DNA of 64,000 nt from Halorientalis salina (GTDB lineage Archaea; Halobacteriota; Halobacteria; Halobacteriales; Haloarculaceae): positions 744,001-808,000 of the forward strand of contig NZ_SOSC01000001.1 of the NCBI RefSeq assembly GCF_005049285.1, in the 5' to 3' direction. The first letter of the stretch is position 1, and the number at the start of each line of letters is the position of its first letter. Below, piece after piece: positions 57,915-64,000 of this stretch. Position numbers and translations under genes: made by a program. Below the pieces are notes generated by a model. That model searched no databases. It was not told the DNA's origin and saw only the letters and a list, made by a program, of their open reading frames with translations.

Positions 57915-59504
57915 TCAGATCGGGTTGATAGAGTGCTTTTTTGGCGGCCAGTCGTCGGCGTGGTCCTCGGCCCGTTCCAGCGCACGGACGATCCGCCCGC
58001 GCGTCTCGTCGGGTTCGATCACCTCGTCGACGCCGACGTGTTCGGTGGCGCGGATGGCGTTGGTTCGGTCGGTGAACTCCGCGATCATCGCTTCGCGTGC
58101 GGCTTCGGGGTCGTCCGCCTCCTGGATCTTCCGGCGGTAGGCGATGTCGACGGCCCCCTCGATACCCATCGCGGCGAGTTCGGCCGTCGGCCAGACGACG
58201 GTGAGGTCGTTGTCCGTCGAGCGGCCGCCGCCCATGGCGACGTAGCCGAAGCCGTAGCCCCGCCGGAGGACGACGTTGCACTTCGGGACGGTCGCGCGGT
58301 TCAACTCGAAGGGGAGTTTCGCGCAGTGACGGGCGATGCCGTCCTGTTCGGAGTCCGGCCCGGGGAGGATACCCGGGACGTCGACGAGCGTGACGATCGG
58401 CAGGCCGAACGCGTCGCACATCGAGACGAAGTGCGAGGCCTTGTCCGAGGCGGCGGTGTCGATCGTCCCGGCTTTGCTCCGTGGGTTGTTGGCGACGACG
58501 CCGACCGGCCGCCCCGCCATCCGGGCGAATCCAGTGACGATGTTGCGGCCGTAGGTCGGCTTCAACTCGAAAAAGGAATCCCGATCGACGATCCCGGTAA
58601 CGATCTCGTAGATGTCGTAGCCCTTGGTCCTGTCGGCCGGCATCACCTCGGTGAGTCCGTCGACCGCGGCGTCGCTCGGCGGGTCCCAGTCCTCGACGGT
58701 CGGCGGCGAGGCCTCGGCGTTGCGGGGGAGATACGAGAGGAAGGACTCGATGGCGTCCAGGCAGTCCTCGTCGCTCTCGCAGGCCAGATCGGCCATCCCG
58801 GTTTCGGTGGTCTGGACCCCCGCACCGCCCAGTTCCTGTTTGGTCATGTCGACGCCGAGTGCGGCCTCGACGAGTGAGGGACCGGCCACGCCCATGGTCG
58901 ACGTGCCCTCGACCATCGGGACGAAATCCGAGAGCGCGGCGAAGTTGGTCGCGGCCGCAAATCCCGGCCCCATCATCGCCGATACCTGGGGAACCCAGCC
59001 GGACATCGTTTCCTGCTTGTTGGCGAAGCCGGCGTCGCCACGCGCGAACGGTCGTGCGTCGAGACCCTCCTGAATCCGGTGGCCGCCGCCGTCGTGGAGC
59101 ATCACCAGCGGGTAGCCCCGCTCTAAGGCCAGGTCGGAGACGCGGTCCATCTTCCGGCCGCCGGTGTGGCCGATCGATCCGCCCTTGACGGTGAAGTCCG
59201 TCGCGATGAGTGCCACGGGTCGCCCGTCCACGTCGCCGATACCGGTGACGACGCCGTCCGCCGGGGCGTCCTCGCGTTCCCAGTCGACGGTTTCGGGCGT
59301 CGTCGGTGCTGGCGAGGCCAACTGGCCGAGTTCGTCGAACGTGCCCTCGTCACAGAGGTAGTCGATACGCTCGCGGGCCGTCAGCTTCCCCGCCTCGTGC
59401 TGGCTGGCGACCGCTGCCTCCCGCCCCGCGTCGGCGACCGCCGCCTTAGCCGCCCGGACCTGCTCGATGAGGTCCTCGATGTCCCGGTCGTCACGCGCCG
59501 TCAT
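57915..59504 (-). CDS. Acyl-CoA carboxylase, carboxyltransferase beta subunit
   Basis: 529 residues of the propionyl/methylmalonyl/acetyl-CoA carboxylase beta family. The biotin-dependent carboxyltransferase fold is evident from TARERIDYLCDEGTFDELG (about 42-60), TDFTVKGGSIGHTGGRKMDR, GGGHRIQEG and SEQDGIARHCAKLPFEL plus GRSTDNDLTVVWPTAELAAM. It transfers CO2 from carboxybiotin to an acyl-CoA. The biotin carboxylase and carrier are not in the window. The start ATG at 59504 (MTARDDRDIED) is chosen; a TTG at 59543 would add 13 residues. A small ORF overlaps the start. Confidence 0.93.
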   Translation of the reverse strand: MTARDDRDIEDLIEQVRAAKAAVADAGREAAVASQHEAGKLTARERIDYLCDEGTFDELGQLASPAPTTPETVDWEREDAPADGVVTGIGDVDGRPVALIATDFTVKGGSIGHTGGRKMDRVSDLALERGYPLVMLHDGGGHRIQEGLDARPFARGDAGFANKQETMSGWVPQVSAMMGPGFAAATNFAALSDFVPMVEGTSTMGVAGPSLVEAALGVDMTKQELGGAGVQTTETGMADLACESDEDCLDAIESFLSYLPRNAEASPPTVEDWDPPSDAAVDGLTEVMPADRTKGYDIYEIVTGIVDRDSFFELKPTYGRNIVTGFARMAGRPVGVVANNPRSKAGTIDTAASDKASHFVSMCDAFGLPIVTLVDVPGILPGPDSEQDGIARHCAKLPFELNRATVPKCNVVLRRGYGFGYVAMGGGRSTDNDLTVVWPTAELAAMGIEGAVDIAYRRKIQEADDPEAAREAMIAEFTDRTNAIRATEHVGVDEVIEPDETRGRIVRALERAEDHADDWPPKKHSINPI

Positions 59505-59547
59505 CGACCGATCGCCCCCTCTCGGCCGCGTCAGTACTGTCAACCAT
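59491..59547 (-). CDS. Possible 18-residue upstream ORF overlapping the carboxylase start
   Basis: ATG at 59547 starts MVDSTDAAERGRSVDDGA and stops at 59491, within the first codons of the carboxylase. On the minus strand ATTTTATG (59579-59572) lies about 25 nt upstream, the TATA distance for a leaderless transcript, so this ORF may be the first thing translated. Whether it is real is open; it could regulate the carboxylase by coupling. Confidence 0.3.
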   Translation of the reverse strand: MVDSTDAAERGRSVDDGA

Positions 59548-59825
59548 ACCCAATCCCAGAATTACACGAGTCATAAAATCACCGAATCGCATAACGCTGT
59601 TAACCTGTGGTGGCAGATACCGAAACAATGATAATGTTTTGTGCAAGACACACCGCTGGGGCGACCGCATACCCCATCGAGCACTCCCCTCTCTCATTTC
59701 CCGTCTTTCTCCCCCACACCACGTTTCCGAGAAACCGGAGAGCTACGGCACTGCTATCGTGCAATGGAGATGGGGTCCCCGGCCGATTCGCAACGCATTT
59801 GCGGCCGGCCACCGCCCCTCCGGGT
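59548..59825. other. Divergent region between the carboxylase and purN-purH
   Basis: No gene supported. It carries the minus-strand TATA-like ATTTTATG at 59572-59579 and a plus-strand A+T-rich stretch ATGATAATGTTTTGTG (about 59627-59642), which could be a distal promoter for the purine gene 185 nt further on. Just upstream of the ATG at 59826, GCATTTGCGG is a weak TATA candidate. Confidence 0.35.
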
Positions 59826-61439
59826 ATGAAGGTAGCGGGACTGGCCAGCAACCGCGGTCGCAATCTCATGAACGTCCACGACCTGGCACCCGGCGGGGCC
59901 GAACTCGCCGTCGTCCTCACGAACTCCGAGGACGCACCGGTCGTCGAAAAAGCCGAGAAACGGGGAATTCCCGCCGAAACCGTCGTCCAGGGCGACGACG
60001 AAAGTCGTCGCGAACACGAAGAACGGGTCGTCGAGGCCCTGTCCGACTACGACTTCGACCTCGTCTGTCTCGACGGGTACATGCGCGTGGTCTCGGAGAC
60101 GTTCCTCGATCCGATGCCAACGACGCTGAACGTTCACCCCTCGCTGCTGCCCGCCTTCCCCGGGATGGACGCCTGGGGCGACGCCCTGGAGTACGGCGTC
60201 GACGTGGTCGGCTGTACCGTCCACGCCGTCACGAACGCCGTCGCCGAGGACGGCTCGCTCATCGAGGCGGAGGTCGACGGCGGCCCCGTCGTCACCCAGG
60301 AGCCGATCCCGGTCTACGAAGGGGACACGAAAGAAGACCTGCAAGATCGCGTGCTCCATCAGGGCGAAATGAAAGCGTACCCGCGAGCAGTCCGCTGGTT
60401 CGCGGAAGGTCGCGTCGACATCGACTGGGAGGCAAACCAGGTCCACGTCGAGGGCGACGATGGCGGCGACCTGCCCCAGCGACGCGTGACGAGCGAGGAC
60501 CGCCATGCAGACCTCAGATACGGGGAAAACCCCCATCAGGACGCCGCACTCTACGCCGACGTGACCTGCGAAGAGGCCAGCGTTGTGCAGGCCCCCGAGG
60601 TCAACGACGCCGAGAAGGGAATGGGGTACAACAACTACAACGACGCCGACGCCGCCCTCAACCTGATCAAGGAGTTCGACGAGCCGGCCGCGGCAGTCAT
60701 CAAGCACACCAACCCTGCAGGCTGTGCGGTGGCCGACACGGTCGCCGAGGCCTACGCCGACGCGCTCTCGACTGACGCAAAGAGCGCGTTCGGCGGTATC
60801 GTCGCCCTCAATCGCGAGTGCGACGCGGCGACGGCCGAGCAGATCATCGAGTCCTACAAGGAAGTCGTGGTCGCACCGGGCTACACCGACGACGCCCTCG
60901 ACGTGCTCGGCGAGAAGGAAAAGCTCCGGGTGCTCGACATCGAGGGGTCCTTCGAGCCGACTGAACCGGTGACCGAGAAGGACCTCGTCGGCGGGACGCT
61001 CGTCCAGGAGCGCGACCAGCAGGCCCCGGCCCGCGAGGACCTGGAGGTCGTCACCGAGCGCGAACCGACCGACGAGCAACTGGAGGCGATGCAGTTCGCC
61101 TGGCAGACGATCAAACACGTCAAGTCCAACGCCATCGTGTTCGCGAAAGGAACCGAGACCGTGGGCGTCGGTGCCGGGCAGGTCTCACGGGTCGACGCCG
61201 TCGAGATCGCGAAGATGAAAGCCGAGAAGGACGCCGAGGGCAAGTCCGCAGAGGGCGCGGTCATGGCCTCGGACGCCTTCTTCCCGTTCCCGGACGGCAT
61301 CGAGGCCGCCGCGGAAGCCGGCATCGAGGCCGTCGTCCAGCCCGGCGGGTCGGTCAACGACGAGGACGTCATCGAGGCCGCGGACGAACACGACATGGCG
61401 ATGGTCTTTACGGGCAGTCGCGCGTTCCGACACGACTGA
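59826..61439 (+). CDS. purH: PurN-PurH fusion: GAR transformylase plus AICAR transformylase, without IMP cyclohydrolase
   Basis: 537 residues. Residues 1-200 form a PurN-like formyltransferase domain (VAGLASNRGRNLMN, the active-site region LNVHPSLLPAFPGMDAWGDA and GCTVHAVTNAVAEDG). Residues about 225-537 are the AICAR formyltransferase part of PurH (LRYGENPHQDAALYAD, AAAVIKHTNPAGCAVADT, KSAFGGIVALNRE, SDAFFPFPDG, QPGGSVNDEDV). The IMP cyclohydrolase domain that comes first in bacterial PurH is absent; the fused PurN takes its place. IMP ring closure must be done elsewhere, for example by a PurO-type enzyme. This fusion is known in haloarchaea. The ATG at 59826 begins the PurN motif; upstream in-frame codons are not PurN-like. 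Confidence 0.93.
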   Translation: MKVAGLASNRGRNLMNVHDLAPGGAELAVVLTNSEDAPVVEKAEKRGIPAETVVQGDDESRREHEERVVEALSDYDFDLVCLDGYMRVVSETFLDPMPTTLNVHPSLLPAFPGMDAWGDALEYGVDVVGCTVHAVTNAVAEDGSLIEAEVDGGPVVTQEPIPVYEGDTKEDLQDRVLHQGEMKAYPRAVRWFAEGRVDIDWEANQVHVEGDDGGDLPQRRVTSEDRHADLRYGENPHQDAALYADVTCEEASVVQAPEVNDAEKGMGYNNYNDADAALNLIKEFDEPAAAVIKHTNPAGCAVADTVAEAYADALSTDAKSAFGGIVALNRECDAATAEQIIESYKEVVVAPGYTDDALDVLGEKEKLRVLDIEGSFEPTEPVTEKDLVGGTLVQERDQQAPAREDLEVVTEREPTDEQLEAMQFAWQTIKHVKSNAIVFAKGTETVGVGAGQVSRVDAVEIAKMKAEKDAEGKSAEGAVMASDAFFPFPDGIEAAAEAGIEAVVQPGGSVNDEDVIEAADEHDMAMVFTGSRAFRHD

Positions 61440-61477
61440 CCGCTGATCGCCACACGGCACCCAGTTTCGGCCATTGA

Positions 61478-61483
61478 TTTTAT
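61478..61483 (+). promoter_or_regulatory. TATA-like box of the small membrane protein gene
   Basis: GATTTTATCC (TTTTAT at 61478-61483) lies 29-35 nt before the ATG at 61513, a leaderless layout. Confidence 0.5.
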
Positions 61484-61512
61484 CCGAAGAGGCTCGGTAC
61501 AAACGGGGTGCT

Positions 61513-61737
61513 ATGGAGGAAGCACTCGAAGTCTTCGAGGTCGCCGAGGAGTTCGGACTCGATGGCATCGTCTCGTGGGTGCTTCGCGCCGTCGGCCTCC
61601 TGCTGGTCCTCACCGGACTCGGTCTGTGGCTACTGACCGATTCCGGCCTGCTGCTACTCCCGGCCGGCCTGATGGTCGTGGGTGTGGTCATGCTGGTCGC
61701 AACGGAGTTGCTGTTCGCGATCGCCGAACTCGTGTGA
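61513..61737 (+). CDS. Small two-helix membrane protein
   Basis: 74 residues: acidic amphipathic N-terminus (EEALEVFEVAEEFGLDGIVS), then two helices (VLRAVGLLLVLTGLGLWLLT and LLLLPAGLMVVGVVMLVATE). No motif that I can name. The TATA box supports the start at 61513, rather than the in-frame ATT/ATG further upstream. It follows purN-purH by 73 nt on the same strand. Confidence 0.6.
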   Translation: MEEALEVFEVAEEFGLDGIVSWVLRAVGLLLVLTGLGLWLLTDSGLLLLPAGLMVVGVVMLVATELLFAIAELV

Positions 61738-61803
61738 GGGCGTCACACAGCCATCGTTTCTTGCGTGCCAACTGATTTGAACCAGCCGACTGTACGGTCA
61801 GAT

Positions 61804-62541
61804 ATGGTACTCTCGAAGCTCACCGGTCGCCTGCCCGACTCGCTCCGCGACCGCCTGCCGGGTCGTCCCGACGGGCTACCGAATCCGCCGTCAGTGGGAA
61901 CACCGGACGTACCGGTCGACGTGCCCGACGTGCGACCCGACGCCGACGCGTTACCGGGCGTCGACGACGCTGACGGCGACAAACTGACGCTCGGGTTGAC
62001 AGTCGTGACGCTGGCGGGACTCGGCCTGGCGACGGCCGGCGTCGTCGGTCGACTCGTCCTCGATAAACTGCGGAGCCGAGGGGCGGAGGCAGACCGAGCG
62101 GAGACGCCGGACGAGCCAGGGGTGACCGACGTGACGGACGAGCGCGTAGAAACAGCCACCGAGGGTGACGTGGCAGCGACGACGGACACGGAAGATCTTG
62201 ACGCGGCGGACGTGGCAACTGCCGACGAAACGGACGACGTGGACGTCGAAACGGTGATCGCCGAACCCGAGGACTCGCCACCGGAACCCGACGGAACGGT
62301 CGAGACGCCGCTGGCTGACGAGGAGCCGAAAGGAGAACCCGACGACGAGTCCGCGACCCCGGAGGAATCAGTGACTGGGGATACGCCCTCGACGCGAACG
62401 ACGCCGCTGGGTGCGCGGGCCTCGGAGACGAGCGACGAACCGTCGGAACCGCCCCGAATCGCGCCGCTCGTCGGCATGGTCGCGCTGGTCGGGATGAAGT
62501 TCGTCGTCGAGAGACTCGGCGGCGACGCGGTCGAGGCGTAG
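61804..62541 (+). CDS. Acidic protein with one or two membrane helices
   Basis: 245 residues. An N-terminal proline-rich part (RLPDSLRDRLPGRPDGLPNP), one hydrophobic segment (LTLGLTVVTLAGLGLATAGV, about residues 66-85), a long disordered region rich in D, E and T (about 100-220), and a C-terminal hydrophobic stretch (IAPLVGMVALVGMKFVVERL). Composition suggests a membrane-tethered, disordered linker protein. Not recognised. The ATG at 61804 is chosen; an in-frame GTG 13 codons upstream is possible. Confidence 0.6.
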   Translation: MVLSKLTGRLPDSLRDRLPGRPDGLPNPPSVGTPDVPVDVPDVRPDADALPGVDDADGDKLTLGLTVVTLAGLGLATAGVVGRLVLDKLRSRGAEADRAETPDEPGVTDVTDERVETATEGDVAATTDTEDLDAADVATADETDDVDVETVIAEPEDSPPEPDGTVETPLADEEPKGEPDDESATPEESVTGDTPSTRTTPLGARASETSDEPSEPPRIAPLVGMVALVGMKFVVERLGGDAVEA

Positions 62542-62576
62542 TCGACCGGTGCGTTCCGCCGACCGTATGGAGAGTA

Positions 62577-63104
62577 TTAGCATTCCATGACGAGAAACTC
62601 CATAGAGTACGTGACGCCCCTGTATTCGACGTAGGTCCGTTCTGCGTACCCGATTTTCGCCTCGATCTCGTCGGACGTCGAGAGCATGGCTTCGTTGCTC
62701 ACCCTCGCAAGCTCGCTTCCGTCCTGACGGTTCTCATTCCGGGACTCCGCATGAGCATCGGCGGCCTGCCTGAGCGCCGCGGCCAGATGTTCGTTTTCGA
62801 GGAGTCCGTCGTTCGCCGCATCGAGCACGGTTTCAGTTGCCGGATCCGTCTCGGGAAGCGATACCCACAAAACGCCACGCGCTGGGCAGTCAGTTCCGTA
62901 CGGAAAACCGTCCGAGCGCTGTGAGTCATCGCGAGCCGAGGAGCGAGTGCCCGGTGCCCCCGTCGTTGTAGGCGACCGAGAATCCGAGCTACCGGTTGCT
63001 GGCTCCACTGTTGTTGGAGTTCGCTCGTCTGTGAGACAGCCAGACGCCCCGATCAGCGTGACACAGATCGTCGAACAGAGGGTGCGCCGGTTCACGGTAT
63101 CCAC
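62577..63104 (-). CDS. Tat-exported lipoprotein of unknown function
   Basis: 175 residues. The N-terminus VNRRTLCSTICVTLIGASGC has a twin-arginine region followed by a hydrophobic stretch and a lipobox (GASGC), the usual haloarchaeal Tat lipoprotein signal. After a Thr/Ser/Pro-rich linker the mature domain (about residues 65-175) has no known motif (LWVSLPETDPATETVLDAAN, AKIGYAERTYVEYRGVTYSM). The A+T content is higher than in the neighbours and codon use looks less constrained, so recent transfer is possible. Confidence 0.68.
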   Translation of the reverse strand: MDTVNRRTLCSTICVTLIGASGCLTDERTPTTVEPATGSSDSRSPTTTGAPGTRSSARDDSQRSDGFPYGTDCPARGVLWVSLPETDPATETVLDAANDGLLENEHLAAALRQAADAHAESRNENRQDGSELARVSNEAMLSTSDEIEAKIGYAERTYVEYRGVTYSMEFLVMEC

Positions 63105-63286
63105 TCTCGACGTGTGACGAAAGTGCTTTGTGGAGACGAATGTTTGCTCGCGCTATATTTCGGCCGCTGTTTCGAAACCGACCGAGAACTCGAACAGCGA
63201 TCGGTTGCGTGTGGCAACCGACCGAGAGTGAGAGTGGTGTTGGGGATCCGCTGTGGTGTTGGGGGGTTCTGCTCCGGAACCGGCGG
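63105..63286. other. Intergenic region, no gene seen
   Basis: Contains an A+T-richer patch (TGTTTGCTCGCGCTATATTTCGG, near 63143-63165) and a G/T-rich run (GTGGTGTTGGGGATC). No open frame of note and no hairpin longer than 5 bp. Confidence 0.3.
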
Positions 63287-64000
63287 TCAGTTGTAGGCCG
63301 AGTGGCCGGTGAGTTCCTTCCCGACGATGAGCTTCTGGATCTCGGTGGTGCCGTCCGGGATGGACATCACGCGAGCGTCCCGGAAGTACCGCTCCAGTCG
63401 GTTCTCGGTCTTGAGCCCCTCGCCGCCGTGGATCTGGAGCGCGTCGGAGGTCGCCTCGACGGCCTTCTCGGCGGTGTAGCCCTTCGCCATCGAGGACATG
63501 AGGCGGGCGTCCGAGGAACCGCGTTCGAGCGCTTCGAGGGCGCGCCGGGAGAGCTGGCGCGAGGTTTCGAGGTTCACCCGGATGTCGTAGAGCAGTTCCT
63601 GGACGAGCTGGTGTTCGGCGATCGGTTTGCCGAAGGTCTCCCGTTCGGTGACGTACTCGATGGCCTCGTCGAAGGCGGCCTGCATGATGCCGACCGACAT
63701 GTACGACATGCCGGTCCGCATAAAGGAGAACGTCGCGTTCAGGGCCTTCTGCTCGAAGAACAGCTCCGCGACCGATTCGGGGAACGGCACCACGTCGGTG
63801 ATGTGATTACCCTCCCGCAGGGCGTTCCCGATGATCGTCGAGAGCTTGTTCTCCTCGGGGACGCGTACACCGTCCAGATACATTCGGCCGTTGTTGACCG
63901 CCTTCCAGCCGAGTTTGTTCAGGGTCTCGGCCTCGTAGTCGGAGTACTCGCGGTCGACCAGGAACATGTCCTGTGCGCCGCTGTCCTCGTCCTCGGCGAC
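63287..64000 (-). CDS. Acyl-CoA dehydrogenase, C-terminal part (runs off window)
   Basis: 238 codons of the middle and C-terminal domains are present; the start lies beyond base 64000. The flavin-dependent dehydrogenase signatures are MQAAFDEAIEYVTERETFGK (residues about 124-143 of the visible part), the helix LEALERGSSDARLMSSMAKG, LQIHGGEGLKTENRLERYFR and DGTTEIQKLIVGKELTGHSA at the end. The catalytic Glu for alpha-proton removal is likely the one in GGEGLKTE. It oxidises acyl-CoA to the enoyl-CoA. The gene's neighbours beyond the edge are unknown. Confidence 0.92.
   Translation of the reverse strand, partial: VAEDEDSGAQDMFLVDREYSDYEAETLNKLGWKAVNNGRMYLDGVRVPEENKLSTIIGNALREGNHITDVVPFPESVAELFFEQKALNATFSFMRTGMSYMSVGIMQAAFDEAIEYVTERETFGKPIAEHQLVQELLYDIRVNLETSRQLSRRALEALERGSSDARLMSSMAKGYTAEKAVEATSDALQIHGGEGLKTENRLERYFRDARVMSIPDGTTEIQKLIVGKELTGHSAYN

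Noticed and set aside
1-64000. CRISPR arrays, transposases and tRNA or rRNA genes
   Set aside because: No regularly spaced identical repeats, no DDE or Y1/HUH transposase motif and no tRNA cloverleaf-like sequence was found in the intergenic regions by eye; a scan with a dedicated tool was not possible.

Overview
The window is a stretch of a haloarchaeal (class Halobacteria) chromosome. Base composition is high in GC. Nearly every protein is strongly acidic (rich in D and E, poor in K). Many genes have a TATA-like box about 25-30 nt upstream of the start codon and no room for a ribosome binding site, which is the leaderless layout typical of this class. Archaeal markers are present: TFB, TFS, the alpha-NAC homologue, NreA, a CetZ tubulin, a Bat-type HTH regulator, RosR and HVO_0758-type zinc-finger proteins. 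From memory, the gene order rosR/ppa - rnhA - tfb - cetZ - pilus-like genes - DHH protein - small zinc finger resembles the Haloferax volcanii HVO_073x-076x region. I cannot name the genus. I found no rRNA or tRNA genes, no transposase, no CRISPR array and no origin.

Layout. 1-5177: end of a GT2-like glycosyltransferase, an MFS carrier, a 56-aa zinc-finger protein, an aldo/keto reductase, and an APC permease paired with an RCK (TrkA) protein. 5187-7792: a membrane-tethered DHH/DHHA1 phosphoesterase, an NAD-dependent epimerase-like protein and a DUF5791 protein. 7827-17546: one long minus-strand operon for a type IV pilus-like (T2SS E/F) machine with four secreted or pseudopilin-like proteins, two accessory proteins and a coiled-coil protein; a CetZ tubulin gene is transcribed divergently from it. 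18957-26081: small cytoplasmic and regulatory proteins, then an information and stress block (NreA, TFB, RNase HI, DUF7108, RosR, inorganic pyrophosphatase). 26141-33364: an ATP-grasp ligase, an alkaline-phosphatase-superfamily enzyme, UspA, a PiT phosphate carrier and several membrane proteins. 33604-36104: TFS, two unknown proteins, a tRNA m1A methyltransferase and NAC. 36149-45802: a cell-surface or glycan locus (arylsulfotransferase-like protein, second AP-superfamily enzyme, GT2, DUF2304, polysaccharide deacetylase, flippase-like protein, two tandem GT39-like membrane proteins). 45881-48827: PUA protein, small membrane protein, NYN-domain protein and a two-PAS histidine kinase. 49096-54902: the complete co-directional lysine/DAP operon dapA-dapB-dapD-lysA-dapF-dapE. 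55030-64000: a membrane protein, a Bat-type regulator, purB, an acyl-CoA carboxylase beta subunit, a PurN-PurH fusion, small membrane proteins, a Tat lipoprotein and the C-terminal part of an acyl-CoA dehydrogenase.

Most notable signals: (i) three unrelated genes (cupin, histidine kinase, dapE) carry short in-frame segments made of hairpin or GAGCGA-type repeat DNA, as if a small palindromic element had inserted into coding sequence without breaking the frame; (ii) the pilus-like locus that faces CetZ; (iii) an APC/RCK/DHH neighbourhood that could link potassium transport to cyclic-di-AMP turnover; (iv) a perfect 8-bp inverted repeat overlapping the rosR TATA box; (v) small leader-like ORFs in front of dapA and the acyl-CoA carboxylase gene. 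Family assignments rest on recognising sequence by eye. No database search was run.
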